From assembly GCA_943736015.1 (NCBI GenBank), contig OX031061.1, positions 64,362,192-64,426,191 of the forward strand: 64,000 nucleotides of DNA. The letters are read 5' to 3'. The position numbers and the translations under genes are program-made. Under the pieces are notes generated by a model. It did no database searches, was not told where the DNA came from, and saw nothing but the letters and a program-made list of their open reading frames with translations. Below are positions 1 through 10,817 of this stretch, one piece after another. The first letter of the stretch is position 1, and each line of letters begins with the position of its first letter. This DNA comes from Tridacna crocea. Taxonomy: Eukaryota > Mollusca > Bivalvia > Cardiida > Cardiidae.

Positions 1-219
1 ACCACACAATCCCTACTTTTGACGCCCCTGAGAAAGAAGCCTTTTGAAAACACTGTAGGAAAAGGAGAAAATGCTGATAACCAGCATTTTCTCCTTTTCC
101 CACAGTGTTTTCTACCCTTCACAAAACAAATTTCAAATTTTCAGTCACTTTCATTTTGTCGCCTGCAAATGCTTTCAATTTGAACAGGCCTAAAATTTTG
201 TCGTTTGGTAATGAGTTAA
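1..219 (+). mobile_element. TTAA palindromic MITE, subfamily A, cut by window start
   Basis: Right end GGTAATGAGTTAA at 207-219; central palindrome at ~48-110 with one mismatch (ctgataaccag). Non-coding. Family definition: ~228 bp, TTAA at both ends, ends CCC(A/T)TT..., long central hairpin. Confidence 0.85.
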
Positions 220-299
220 CATGTTAATATGACAATTTCTTTTGCTGGTTCATAAACTTTAATACTGTAACAAATTCAAAATGATTTAAAAACAAATCC

Positions 300-760
300 A
301 AAATTACTAGATGTTCTGTCACAGACGAGCCCCAAATTTTTGTAACGAGCCAAGCGTAACGAGAAAGAAAACAAGCAACAAGCTTTTAACAATTAACAAT
401 ATTTATAGTAGTTATACAAAGACAAAAGAGTACAATAAGATTTAAGATTGAATGTAACTGTAGAAGAAGAAATAGAATAATTCCCTCAAGTCTAACTTCA
501 AAGTCCACAATCACCAAGTAAGTCACTCCTATTTATATCAGCTTGGAAAATTCTAGATTAGTCTTTTCTAGCGAGATGACATCATGGATTAGTAAACAGT
601 TTGTTTACTAATAACCTGATTCTAAGAATAACCACAATGGAAAAACCACTAAATCTTTTCCAGAACAAGGTAAAACTAACAAAACAGCAAAGAAAATTAT
701 AAACCCATCCAGATCTATCCAAACCGGTGTCATCCCACTTCTGACACCATTTATCATGCC
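300..760 (-). mobile_element. Possible LTR-retrotransposon fragment (minus strand)
   Basis: On the minus strand a stretch with TATAAATA (530-537) ends in GGCTCGTTACA (341-351) and is followed by TTTGGGGCTCGTCTGTGACA (318-337), which looks like a primer-binding region of tRNA-Pro type. Further upstream on that strand, TGGTGTCAGAAGTGGGAT (732-749) is complementary to a tRNA-Leu 3' end. No gag/pol coding is present. The two primer-like sites do not form one simple element, so this may be two decayed pieces. Confidence 0.35.
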
Positions 761-1390
761 GTCCAAAGGTTAAGATTCCAGCAGAGATTTTAGATGAAAG
801 AATTAGAGATTTGAAACAGACAAAATAAAACATACTGCTTTGTCAATTTGTAGATGGTTACTCTGAATATAAAGCTGACTGGAAACAATCCAAATTAGAT
901 AGACAGTATATGAAGAGCTGAACAATTAATTTCAAATCATTTTCGTTTGCCCTAAGTATGAAGAAATATAGTATAAATGACACAAAAGCAATGGCTTCTT
1001 TTTCCTTTTGTTATATCATTGTTTTGAAATGTGGAATTTTTAATGAAGCGCACATGTATCACTCGACTGACTCCGAAATCTGGCCCAATCATTATCTGTA
1101 CCATTTAAGCTGACTCAAGTCAAAATCATTTACATACATTTTTATTCCTTTTTTAACCTCGGTATCGCTCGGTATATGTCCCGAATGGTCTCGGAATTAT
1201 TTCGTGCGGTTTACGCCAATTTGTCTTTAACTAACTGGATAGGTTTATTCAATTTCATTTTACAAAAAAAAAGTAGTTCCAAGATTCGCGCATTCAGCAA
1301 CGGGGCTCTGCTAAATAGTTTGCCATCTGATTTTGACCCATACAGTTGGCATTAAGCACAAAAAACTTGCAACAGACATTTCGATAATTT
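761..1390. other. Non-coding, nothing recognised
   Basis: AT-rich sequence upstream of the first recognised DSCAM exon. No Ig-like exon, repeat family or RNA gene could be identified by reading both strands. Confidence 0.5.
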
Positions 1391-1620
1391 ATTGACTCTT
1401 TACCAAAAAACCAAATTTTAGACTAGTCCAAATTGGACGCATTTGCAGACGACAAAATTAATGCGACCGAAAAATTGATTCTTTTTTGGGGGAAGGGTAG
1501 AAACCATTGTGGGAGGAGAAAATGCTGATTACCAGCATTTCCTCCTTTTCCTACAATGTTTTCAAAAGGTTTCTATCCCAGTGTCCTGTAAAACCAGTGT
1601 CATTGTGTGGCAGAGATTTA
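1391..1620 (-). mobile_element. TTAA palindromic MITE, degenerate A copy
   Basis: Core ATGCTGATTACCAGCAT at ~1524 with flanking GCATTTGCAGACGACAAAAT; both termini mutated (CTCTTTACCA and GGCAGAGATTTAA). Confidence 0.75.
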
Positions 1621-1951
1621 AGCATACAAAAGAATGTTTGTTTATTTCATGATAGATTTTAATGGTTGCATTGTGAACATTATAAGGTCCGGTATCTGAA
1701 CAAAACATCCTGTATGAAAATCAATGTTTCGTTAGCCTCTAGGGATTACGATTATTTTCACATGCATTAAGACTTTCAAATGAATTAAATTGCATTAAAA
1801 CGTTAATGTTGTGAACGGAATCGCACGGTATGCTAGAATTAAAAATGAAATCATTAACCGTTATATAAAAGACATTATGACTAAATCAGTTGCCATGTCA
1901 TCATGAAATTTTCAGTGTTACATGATAATGTGTCGTACTTTGGGAAAATGG

Positions 1952-2175
1952 CGTTACCAAACGACAAATTTTTGGACTGGACCAAATTCAAAACATCTGC
2001 AGACGACAAATTAAATCTTGTTAATATGATGATTTATGACTTTGATAGGATAGAAAATATTGTGGGAAAAAGGAGAAAATGCTGGTTACCAGCATTTTCT
2101 CCTTTTCCCACAATGTTTTCTATTGGCTTCTTTCTCAGGGTCATTAAAAGTCGGGATTGTTTGATAAATAGTTAA
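1952..2175 (-). mobile_element. TTAA palindromic MITE, subfamily A/B
   Basis: Starts GTTACCAAACGACAAATTT, core ATGCTGGTTACCAGCAT, right TTAA at 2172-2175. An open frame across it is a by-product of the palindrome. Confidence 0.8.
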
Positions 2176-2239
2176 CTTCATCTCCGTGACGCATCACACC
2201 AAGCTAGTCATTGCATTATTATAGATTCATAAAAGTATT

Positions 2240-2523
2240 TTGTTAAGCAACCCGCCCGCCTGGGTGGTGAGCGTGTCGGACTCATAATCAGGTGGTTCTG
2301 AGTTCGATACCCGGTTGAGGCAAAACTTTCTTTCGGGCGTATTTTCGCCTCTCACCCCTACTGAAGCAAGTGATAAAAGTAGTCGGTGGCTTTGGAAAGA
2401 ATGTAGTGTTGGTACTGGTATGAGAAAGCCAGGAAACACATGTGCGTCACCGACCGCCATGATATGACCTTAGCGGTTAAAGTAGCGTTTACCCATATTC
2501 AACCAACCATTGTTAAGCAACCC
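2240..2523 (+). mobile_element. tRNA-derived SINE with 14-bp target duplication
   Basis: TTGTTAAGCAACCC is repeated exactly at 2240-2253 and 2510-2523 and brackets a 256-bp body. The head has tRNA-like A and B boxes (B box GAGTTCGATACC near 2300); the tail ends in a TTAGCGGTTAAAGTAGCG-type stretch. Target duplication of this length is expected for LINE-driven insertion. Confidence 0.85.
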
Positions 2524-2682
2524 CCCTGAATCCTGAGGCGGGCGGGGCCGTGGACACACAGACAAATTACCAGTAGTGAAAAGCGAAAAGCGGACTGAGC
2601 AGGGTGACCTGGATCGACACTTTTTGCAGATATCTGAAACCCTCTATTCCAGTATATCTTTAATTCAGATATAATGGTTTGT

Positions 2683-2912
2683 TTAACCCTTTCCCAAACG
2701 CCAAATTTTGGACTCATCCAAATTGACAGCATCTGCAGATGACAAAAATCAGAATTGGTACAAATTAGCTTTTGGTCTCTGATAGGGTAGAAAACATTGT
2801 GGGTAAAGGAGAAAATGCTGGTTACCAGCATTTTCTCCTTTTCTCACAATGTTTTCAAAAGGTTTCTCCTTCAGGGTCGTGAAAACCAGGGATTGTTTGG
2901 TAAAAGGTTAAA
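2683..2912 (-). mobile_element. TTAA palindromic MITE, subfamily B
   Basis: Bounded by TTAA (2683-2686 and 2909-2912); ends CCCTTTCCCAAACG and GATTGTTTGGTAAAAGG; core ATGCTGGTTACCAGCAT. Confidence 0.88.
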
Positions 2913-2947
2913 AAGTCCCAGTGTATCGTTCAATGAAGCACACTTGT

Positions 2948-3068
2948 GATTCTTTCTATTATGGTTTATCGTTCAATAAACCACGTTGTGAGTTATGAGG
3001 CGCAATGATTAAACGACTCGGTCTATCGCCCCCGTGGATTATTTATTGTGCCTCATGACTCACCTGTG
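2948..3068 (+). mobile_element. Palindromic MITE (CGTTCAATAAACCAC family), truncated
   Basis: Left end ATTCTTTCTATTATGG and arm GTTCAATAAACCACG as in the full copy at 37,160; the right arm stops at CTCACCTGTGG where a SINE follows. Confidence 0.7.
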
Positions 3069-3074
3069 GTTAAT

Positions 3075-3346
3075 TTAACACATGCACGTGTCGGTACCGC
3101 GCAGGACTTGAGAAAATGGAGTCGTGGGTTCGGTTCCTGGCTCGGCCAATTTCTTTCCAGGATTGGTGATAGCCATTGCTACTGGATTAACTTCTTTCCC
3201 ACCGGTGACCATTCTTTCGACAATACTTATGTGGAAAAGAAGCCAGTGGCTTGGAAAGAATAATGTGCGAAGTAGTGGTGAAAAGAGACTGTTGCAAACC
3301 AGCTTCCAATCAATTAATCAATCAATCAATCAATCAATCAATCGAA
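3075..3346 (+). mobile_element. tRNA-derived SINE with (AATC)n tail
   Basis: B-box-like GGTTCGGTTCCTGGCTCGGC near 3128, body shared with copies at 4,890 and 15,460 (GTGGCTTGGAAAGAAT), then a run of AATC repeats at about 3308-3346. 5' head shortened. Confidence 0.75.
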
Positions 3347-3728
3347 TGTATTACTCGAACAAAATGCCCTGAAATTGACTTCTATGCAAAGAATGAGAGC
3401 GAATATCTACATCACCGGGTATAATCGGACGGTACGGAAATTCTGTTAACGGTAAATGTCGGGTTTGACTCTTAGCCAAAACATAGCCAAAACATGAGAG
3501 CATTTGCGGATGACATGGATCAAGATCGAACTACATAGAAAGTGCATCTTAGATCTTTGTTACTGACTACGTATTACCAATTTGAACCAACAGAATCATG
3601 TATATTTCAGGTCTTTTCGGTTATATTTAAATCTGTGAGCTATATAAAGAGTTGAAAATCGTTCAAATAGTTCAGCATGCAGATGACATAAGCCGAAATC
3701 AAGTTTGGACAGTAATTCAATAGTGTAA

Positions 3729-3990
3729 TATATGGCTTGTAACATGCGAAAAGGGGCATTCGGATATTTGCGTAAAGTGTCGACTCGGATCAGCCTGCGC
3801 AGTCCGCGCACTTTACGACACTTTACGACTACATTAGATTTTATCCTTCAGTTGACTTATGCAAAACAGAAAATTACATAAAAACGTAAAGTGTCGTCTC
3901 GGATCAGCCTGCGCGGACTGCGCAGGCTGATCCGAGTCGACACTTTACGCAAATGTCAGAATGCCCCTTTTCTCGTGTTACAAGCCATAT
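3729..3990. mobile_element. MITE with two GC-rich hairpins (GATCAGCCTGCGCA family)
   Basis: Terminal inverted repeats ATATGGCTTGTAACA and TGTTACAAGCCATAT; inside, a perfect hairpin TCGGATCAGCCTGCGC/GCGCAGGCTGATCCGA at ~3898-3936 and a damaged one at ~3772-3830. Other copies at 4,595 and 58,898. Confidence 0.85.
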
Positions 3991-4594
3991 GGTTAGAGGG
4001 GTTATTTATTTCATGTGAATAATGGTCGAGTTAAACAGAAAACAGTTTTTCCGGGAATCAAGGGAGGTAACTGACTAATAGTGCGCAATGGCGGAGATAA
4101 GGAGAAGAAATATCAGGCCTTCAGCGAAGTTTATTGGCTGCAGATAACATTGATCTGTCTTTATGACCAACACTCTAGTGTCACGTTACCCTGCAATCAT
4201 CATAATAGAACAACATTAATAGTAATTGAGTTTGCACGTTGTTTCTAGAGAGAACATTCTGCGACCGTGTGTGTGTGTGCTGCAATCACGTCACGTGATA
4301 TTGCACTGTATTGTGATAAAAGAGATTTTTAAAAGGAAATGCCTGCAATTTTATATGCACCTTTTGTATTGGTCTTAATGCTTATTTCATGTTAACCTGA
4401 TGAGAGGATAGAAAACATTGCGTGGTTAGTGTGCATTGGGAAACGGAGGCTTGTATCAGTCCATTAAATTGATAATTTTTGTAACAAAAACGTTATCGTC
4501 ATCAACTACAAAAACCATGGTATGAAATCTGCAACGCAAAATATCCTAAGAGAATGTTATCAGTGTATTTTATAAATAACGACTACCTAAGAAT

Positions 4595-4855
4595 GCATGC
4601 TTCTATGTGGAAAGGACATTTGCGTAAAATGTCGTCTCGGATCAGCCTGCGCAGTCTGCGCAGGCTGATCCAAGACGACACTTTACGACTACATTTGATT
4701 TTGTGCTACAGTAGACATGCGCAAAACAGAAAATTACATGAAAACGGAGAGTGTCGTTTCGGATTAGCCTTCACGAACTGCGCAGGCTGATCCGAGACGA
4801 CACTTGACGCAAATGTCCGAATACCCCCTTTTTGCGTATGGAGGTCATATAATTT
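4595..4855. mobile_element. MITE with two GC-rich hairpins, second copy
   Basis: Same layout as 3,729-3,990: hairpins near 4632-4685 and 4752-4806, with spacer GCAAAACAGAAAATTACAT. Terminal repeats more diverged. Confidence 0.8.
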
Positions 4856-4887
4856 TACTATCATTTACGCTCCTTGTTTATGATTAA

Positions 4888-5200
4888 AGTGGTCGAATCC
4901 CGGTAGCCTAGTTGTTGGCTTGCAGGACTTGGGAACAAAGGGTCGTGGGCTCGATTCCTGGCTCGGCCAAACTCCTTAAGATTGATGATAATCATTGCGA
5001 CAGGATTCATTCTGCTCCCACCGCTGACCATATTTTCGACGATGGTTATATGGGAAAGCAGCCAGTAACTTAGAAAGAAAATTGTACGGAATACTGGTAA
5101 AGGGGACTCCTGGAAAACATGGTTAGGCGCACTGGCCGCCACGATATAACTGAAATAATGTTGAAAACGGCTTTAAACGCCGTAACAATCAATCAGTTAT
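4888..5200 (+). mobile_element. tRNA-derived SINE
   Basis: tRNA-like head (TGCAGGACTTGGGAACAAAG, B box GGGCTCGATTCCTGG), body GACAGGATTCATTC..., tail GATATAACTGAAATAATGTT and ACAATCAATCAG. Same family as 15,460 and the minus copy at 8,878. Confidence 0.8.
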
Positions 5201-5337
5201 GATGTAAGAGAAAATTTATTATAGCAGGCTGTAGCAAAGACCAGACCAAAAATTCTGGATTTTTGGGTGCCAAATAGGATGGTTTATTCCAGGAATAACT
5301 CGTTACCCAGGTTTAAATGACATTGTAGAGGAAAGAG

Positions 5338-5408
5338 TTTGAAAATATCACGGGAAAAGGTGAAAATGCTGTTAACCAGCATTTTCACCTTTTACCATGA
5401 TGTTTTTA
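5338..5408. mobile_element. MITE palindrome core fused to a tandem array
   Basis: Only the hairpin centre is present (GTGAAAATGCTGTTAACCAG with matching arm to ATGATGTTTTTA); then the sequence switches to the GTCCGTCG head of the next element. Confidence 0.65.
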
Positions 5409-6930
5409 TAGTGATCGTGCTGTGTCCGGCGTCCGTCGTCCGTCGTGCGTCGTGCGTCGTGAATCGTGCGTCGTCCGTCGTCAACCTTTTGCCTTGTGTA
5501 CGCTCTAGAGGCCACAGTTTTGGTTGGATACTCATGAAAGTTGGTCAGGATGTTTATCTCGATGAAATCTCGGACGAGTTCGAAAATGGGTCATGTGGGG
5601 TCACAAACTAGGTCACTAGGTCAAATCTTAGAAAAACCTTGTGTACGCTCTAGAGGCCACATTTTGAGTCGGATACTCATGAAAGTTGGTCAGGATGTTT
5701 GTCTCGATGATATCTCGGACGACTTTGAAAATGGGTCACGTGGGGTCAAAAACTAGGTCACCAGGTCAAATCTTAGAAAAACCTTGTGTACGCTCTAGAG
5801 GGCACATTTTGAGTCGGATACTCATGAAAGTTGGTCAGGATGTTTGTCTCGATGATATCTCGGACGAGTTCGAAAATGGGTCAGGTGGGGTCAAAACTAG
5901 GTCACCAGGTCAAATCTTAGAAAAACCTTGTGTACGCTCTAGAGGCCACATTTTCAGTCGGATACTCATGAAAGTTGGTCAGGATGTTTGTCTCGATGAT
6001 ATATCGGATGAGTTCGAAAATGGGTCAGATGGGGTTAAAAACTAGGTCACCAGGTCAAATCTTAGAAAAACCTTGTGTACGCTCTAGAGGCCACATTTTG
6101 AGTCGGATACTCCTGAAAACTAGGTCACTAGGTCAAATGTTAGAAAAACCTTTTGTAGGCTCTCGAGGCCACATTTTCAGTCCGAAACTCATGTAAGTTG
6201 GTCAGAATGTTTGTCTCGACGATATTACAGACAGGTTTGAAAATGGGATCATTCGGGGTTAAAAACTAGGTCACCAGGTCAAATCTTAGAAAAACCTTGT
6301 ACATGCTCTGGATGTCACATTTTCAGTCCAACACTCTTGAAAATTACTCAGAATGTTTGCCTTTATAATATCTTGAATGAGTTTGAAAATGGGTCATGTT
6401 GGGTCAAAAACTGGGTCAATAGGTCAAATGTTATAAACACCTTTTGTATGCTCTGGAGGACACATTTTCAGTCTGATACTCCTAAAACTTGTTCATAATA
6501 TTTGTCCTGGTGATACCTTGAATGAGTTTGAAAATGGGTCATGTGGAGTCAAAAACTAGGTCAATGGGTCAAATATTAGAAAAACCTTGTGTACACTCTA
6601 GAGGCTACATTATCTGCCTGATACTCTTCAGACTTGGTCAGAATGTTTGTTTTGGTGATGTCTCAAAAGAGTTTGATAATGGGTAATTGTCGGGTCCAAA
6701 ACTAGGTCACTTGATGAAATCTTAGAAAAACCTTTTGTACACTGTAGAGGCCACATTTTCAGTCCAATACTCATGAAACTTGGCCAGAATGTTTGTCTTA
6801 TTGATATCTCAAAAGTGTTTGATGATGGGTAATGTCTGATAAAAAACTAGGTCACTGGGAAACTAGATGGTGCATGGTTGGTCAATAAACTCAGGTGAGC
6901 GATTTCAGGGCCATCATGGCCCTCTTGTTT
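5405..6930 (+). repeat. Tandem-array element, ~145-bp units with GTCGTCCG head
   Basis: A GTCCGTCGTCCGTCGTGCGT head is followed by about ten ~145-bp units each containing CTCTAGAGGCCACATTTT and GGATGTTTGTCTCGATGAT; CTTGTGTACGCTC recurs at 5493, 5638, 5783, 5927 and 6072. Units decay toward the 3' side. It ends CTCAGGTGAGCGATTTCAGG, hairpin GGGCCATCATGGCCC, CTCTTGTTT (6922-6930). Open frames inside arise from unit periodicity. Confidence 0.88.
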
Positions 6931-7052
6931 ACAAGTTTTCTATCTGTCAAAGAACTTAGGTTGATGTGTACAACTTTCGAATCCGTCGTCTACAGGTGCT
7001 TTGAATTTGTCATTTGGTGAAAAGTTTTAAACTCATATCCCGCTGAATAACT

Positions 7053-7281
7053 TTAACCAATTACCACACAATCCCTACTTTTGACGACCCTGGGATAGAA
7101 GCCTTTACTAAACAGTGTGGGACAAGGAGAAAATGCTGGTAAACAGCATTTTCTCCTTTTCCCACAATGTTTTCTACACTTCACAAAACAAATTTCAAAT
7201 TTTCAGTCACTCTTATTTTGTTGTATGCAAATGCTTTATATTTGGACGAGCTCAAAATATTGTTGTTTGGTAATGAGTTAA
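7053..7281 (+). mobile_element. TTAA palindromic MITE, subfamily A
   Basis: TTAA at 7053-7056 and 7278-7281; left end CCAATTACCACACAATCCC; core GCTGGTAAACAGC with one central change. Confidence 0.88.
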
Positions 7282-7379
7282 ACGAAACCCTCATGCTGAC
7301 AGCTAAAGCCACTGTTCAGCTGTTCCATTTTTTTCTTGGGGGGGGGGGGGAAAGATATCGTCATTATCGAACTGTTTAA

Positions 7380-7460
7380 ATCCAAGATAGGACTGCACAT
7401 TCTGTGCTGTCTGAACTTGATCTACACTGTCCGCGAAAGGTCAGTGAGTCGCGCTTTGCA
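7380..7460. repeat. Short hairpin repeat (CAGACTGCAC/GATCTACACTGTCCGC family)
   Basis: GGACTGCACATTCTGTGCTG followed by TTGATCTACACTGTCCGCGA and GTCAGTGAGTCGCG. Related pieces occur at 13.4, 24.5, 28.9, 31.1 and 46.2 kb. Confidence 0.6.
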
Positions 7461-7554
7461 ACCAAAGTGTTAAACTTATCACAATCACTACCTGAATGAT
7501 TTTTGACGTTTCCAGTTACTTCTCCTTCATGTATTATTCCATGCAGGTCATTGC

Positions 7555-7781
7555 TTAACCCTTTCCCAAACGACAAATTTTAGACTCTTCAAAACTCAAA
7601 GAGTTTGCAGAGGACAATTTCAAATTTGATAAAAATGGCAGAAAGTTCCCAAAATGGGTAGAAAACACTAGGGGAAAAGGAGAAATTGCTCGTTACGAGC
7701 AATTTCTCCTTTTCAAATAGTGTTTTCAAAAGACTTGTACTGCAGATATGTAAAAACAAGGGTTTTTTGGGAAAGAGTTAA
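7555..7781 (-). mobile_element. TTAA palindromic MITE, subfamily C
   Basis: TTAA at both ends; CCCTTTCCCAAACGAC start; core ATTGCTCGTTACGAGCAAT; outer stem partly lost on the right (CAAATAGTGTTTT). Confidence 0.88.
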
Positions 7782-8637
7782 TGTGGATATATATACTCTT
7801 GGGTTTAAAAAAAATCTATACAAATCATAGATTAGAATGGTTCGTTGACAAGCAAAATATACAAGGAACTAAAAGTTTCGATCGAATGTCTGTATATATA
7901 CGGGCTGTGCAGGCTGAAATGGATTGATAGTTTTCACAGCTGTGTTAGACCTCCTTTTCGCAGAACCTTGTTCAAATGTTTTCAACTTGGCAAGATCTAT
8001 CATTCCTTAGATAGGAAATGAGTTCAAAGTAACATATCTTTTTTTCTGTCTTTGTTCCTTTTCCTAATGAAAATTGAAGCTTGTTGATTGGATTCCCCCT
8101 CTCTGCAGCTATAACCGTAGGACCGTTGATGACAAAACTATTCCCCCGAAACAAAAGTACACTTGTTTATCTGAGAAACGATGTTAAACTGTTGAATTTT
8201 TAAATCGATAAGATTGTGTTCGTTAAGTAATATTTCCGAAAATTTACTCTTAAAACTTGGAAAATAGTCCCTTATAGAATACAGAACTATTTATCCTACG
8301 CGCTATCTTACACATGACATGGGTTATCCGGTATGCGTGAAGTCAATAGAGGGCTGTTCCAATATTTCCCGATAATGTGTGAATAAACCCGTAAAAAGAC
8401 AGATTGACAAATTAAATTCGCTAATGGCGGAATTTCATTTCTAAAGTGTGATGGGTGATCGTTCCGCTGAGTTAAAACGAAACTGACATTTGAACGGCTC
8501 ACTGAGGGGAAAAAATAACACTTTCTTTGGAACTTCGTAATGATGGAATACTGAGAAAGGACTGTAATCCTTTCCATCACAGACTTATTTCAGAGCTAAC
8601 ATGGACCAAGATACATTTGAGCGTTTCTATGGAGTTT

Positions 8638-8865
8638 AGCTCTTTACCACACGAGAAAATTTTATACTGGTCCAAATTGAAAGCATTTGCAGACGACAAA
8701 ATAAAGGTGACCAAAAAAATAGAAATTTGCCCTGGGAAGGGTAGAAAACACTGTGGGAAAAGGAGAAAATGCTGGTTACCAGCATTTTCTCCTTTTCCCA
8801 TAGTGTTTTCAAAAGGCTTCTTTCTCAGGGGCGTCAAAAGTAGGGATTGTGTGGTAATGGGTTAA
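8638..8865 (-). mobile_element. TTAA palindromic MITE, subfamily A
   Basis: CTTTACCACACGAGAAAATT start, core ATGCTGGTTACCAGCAT, right end GTGGTAATGGGTTAA (to 8865). Confidence 0.88.
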
Positions 8866-8877
8866 CGCTAATTACAT

Positions 8878-9150
8878 TAGTTCAGTTATATCGAGGCGGC
8901 CAAAGCACCCATCCATGCTTTCTTGGAGTGTATTTTACGAGTACTCCGCACAATTTCTTTTCCAAGCCACTGGCTGCTTTCCCACATAACCATTGTCGAA
9001 AGAATGACCAGCGATGAGAGAAGTATGAATCATCTCGCAATGACTAACATCAATTCTCGGGAAGAAATTAGCCGAGCCGGGGATCAAACCCAGGACCCCC
9101 TGTTGTCAAGTCCTGTACACTACCGACTGAGCTATCGAGGCTCGGCTGAC
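8878..9150 (-). mobile_element. tRNA-derived SINE, minus strand
   Basis: Read on the minus strand: GAGCCTCGATAGCTCAGTCG head, B box GGGTTTGATCCCCGGC, then the same body as the + copies at 4.9 and 15.5 kb. Not a functional tRNA: no acceptor stem closes. Confidence 0.8.
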
Positions 9151-9188
9151 GCGCTGGGAAAGAGGGCTTAAATGCACTTCTATAATCC

Positions 9189-9416
9189 TTAACCCTTTTC
9201 CAAACAAGCCCTGGTTTTTACGTGTCTGCAGTAAAAGTCTTTCGAAAACACTGTGGGAAAAGGAGAAATTGCTCGTAACGAGCAATTTCTCCTTTTCCCA
9301 CAGTGTTTTCTACCCTTTTTGAGAACTTTCTGGCATTTTCTCCAAATCTAAAATTGTCGTCTGCAAACTCTTTTGGTTTGGAAGAGTCCAACATTTGTCA
9401 TTTGGGAAAGGGTTAA
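9189..9416 (+). mobile_element. TTAA palindromic MITE, subfamily C
   Basis: TTAA at 9189-9192 and 9413-9416; GCCCTGGTTTTTACGTGTCT near the left; perfect stem CACTGTGGGAAAAGG with ATTGCTCGTAACGAGCAAT centre. Confidence 0.92.
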
Positions 9417-9699
9417 AAGCTATTTGCCTTGCAGGTAAATTAATAATGTGGTAGAGCGGTCCTTTGACAGGCAGAAACTGATGAGTGGCAAAAAGTATCT
9501 ACCAAAGTTTTCTTTTTCACAGAGCTTGCCTCATAGAAGGGCGAACAAATATTTCATTTGGGGGAGAACATAACCTGTTGTACAGTTATCAAAAACACTT
9601 TTGGAAAAGGAGCAATTTTTCTTTTCGACACTCTTTCTGATAGCTTTCTGCTTCAAGTGAGATAAGTACTGAAGTCTTTATAGTAGACATCAATATTCA

Positions 9700-9915
9700 G
9701 ACCTCTCCAATTTGAATGCATTCGCAAACAACAGAAGAAATTTGGTTTTAATGATTGAGTTTGTCTTCATAATGTGTAAAAAACACTGAGGACAAAGGAT
9801 TAAAAACGTTGATCATTAGCATTTACTCTATTTCCGTGGAATGTTTTGAACAATCATCTCCTAAGTTTTATTTTTCAAAATAATTGATTTTCTCTTTTGG
9901 TAACGGTTCGAATTA
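9700..9915 (-). mobile_element. Relic of TTAA MITE
   Basis: CCAATTTGAATGCATTCGCA and a weak hairpin around GATCATTAGCATTTACTC match the family poorly; old copy. Confidence 0.5.
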
Positions 9916-9916
9916 G

Positions 9917-10817
9917 AGTGAATCGACCCTTAGACTTAGAAATGAACTACTAGTAAATTTACATATTGTACCAAAAGAGAAAACACACACAAAAGAAAAA
10001 ATAGACTTTTGAATAGACCTATATTCCGCTAGAATAACTGAATGACAGAAATCGTTGACCAAAGATCAAACTTTACGTTGTGTATAAACTGATCCAAGTC
10101 TATTAACCGCTATAGTACATGTTTTTTCGATCCTGCGGCTAAGAGTTGGAGAAAAAATATCCCCAATTTACGTCGGGGTTGAAAAGATAATTTTCGGTTA
10201 ATGATTCATGGCGTGCGCGCTTTAACAGAGGTCGAACAATCAAAGTATTGACGTTACTCTACGGGGTTCACGATACGGCTGTTGTAAATTTTGATATATA
10301 TTACAGCCCGCGTTATATGATGTGCATTTTTTTTAGGCATCGTAAACCAAATTTATAGATAAAACAATGAATTTATAGATAAATTTGGGTAGAGACACAC
10401 CAAAAATGACTATGACAGAAAAAGGAATTGATTATTATATCAGTGCTACAAGTTCCGTAATGTTTGCTACAGAAGATGCTTCCGAGAGTCAGATTACAAT
10501 AGGGTGGTAGCGAAGGTCTTTATACACATGAGATATTTTAATTCTTATTTGAATCTAGTCCTCCATGATTTCAGAAAGGAACAGCATTTCTGAATGGCTA
10601 AACCATGACCGTTTCATCTAATCGTAAAGGAAAAACATTTTTGATTGGCTAAACCATAATGGTTTAGCCAATCAAAAATGTTGTTCTTTTACGTTTAGGT
10701 GAAATCAACAAATTATTGACTGCTTTAAAAGCACCATTGAAGCTAGATATAAGAATTGCGTTTAGTATACCTTTTTTGTAGATTTATGTTCAATAGCATG
10801 CTATTTTCTATTTGTAG
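9917..10817. other. Intron upstream of Ig2, mostly unrecognised
   Basis: No exon seen. One hairpin at 10,620-10,692 (TTGATTGGCTAAACCA repeated in inverse) belongs to the foldback family seen at 29.1 and 55.4 kb. Confidence 0.5.
10616..10700. mobile_element. Foldback element core (GATTGGCTAAACCA)
   Basis: CATTTTTGATTGGCTAAACC and its inverse GGTTTAGCCAATCAAAAATG meet around ATAAT near 10,660, with AAAGGAAAAACA / TGTTCTTTTACG continuing the stem imperfectly. Confidence 0.65.

Noticed and set aside
5339-6196. Overlapping + strand frames with repeating KTRSPGQILEKPCVRSRG
   Set aside because: 145-bp tandem units read in successive frames; no gene.
8527-8865. 112-residue + strand frame
   Set aside because: Most of it is a MITE, and the same [20 protein letters not shown] peptide recurs at many MITE copies on either strand.
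1-10817. Search for the DSCAM Ig1 and signal-peptide exons
   Set aside because: No frame with a YxCxxxN end, a tryptophan core or a hydrophobic start next to usable splice sites; frames found fall in repeats.
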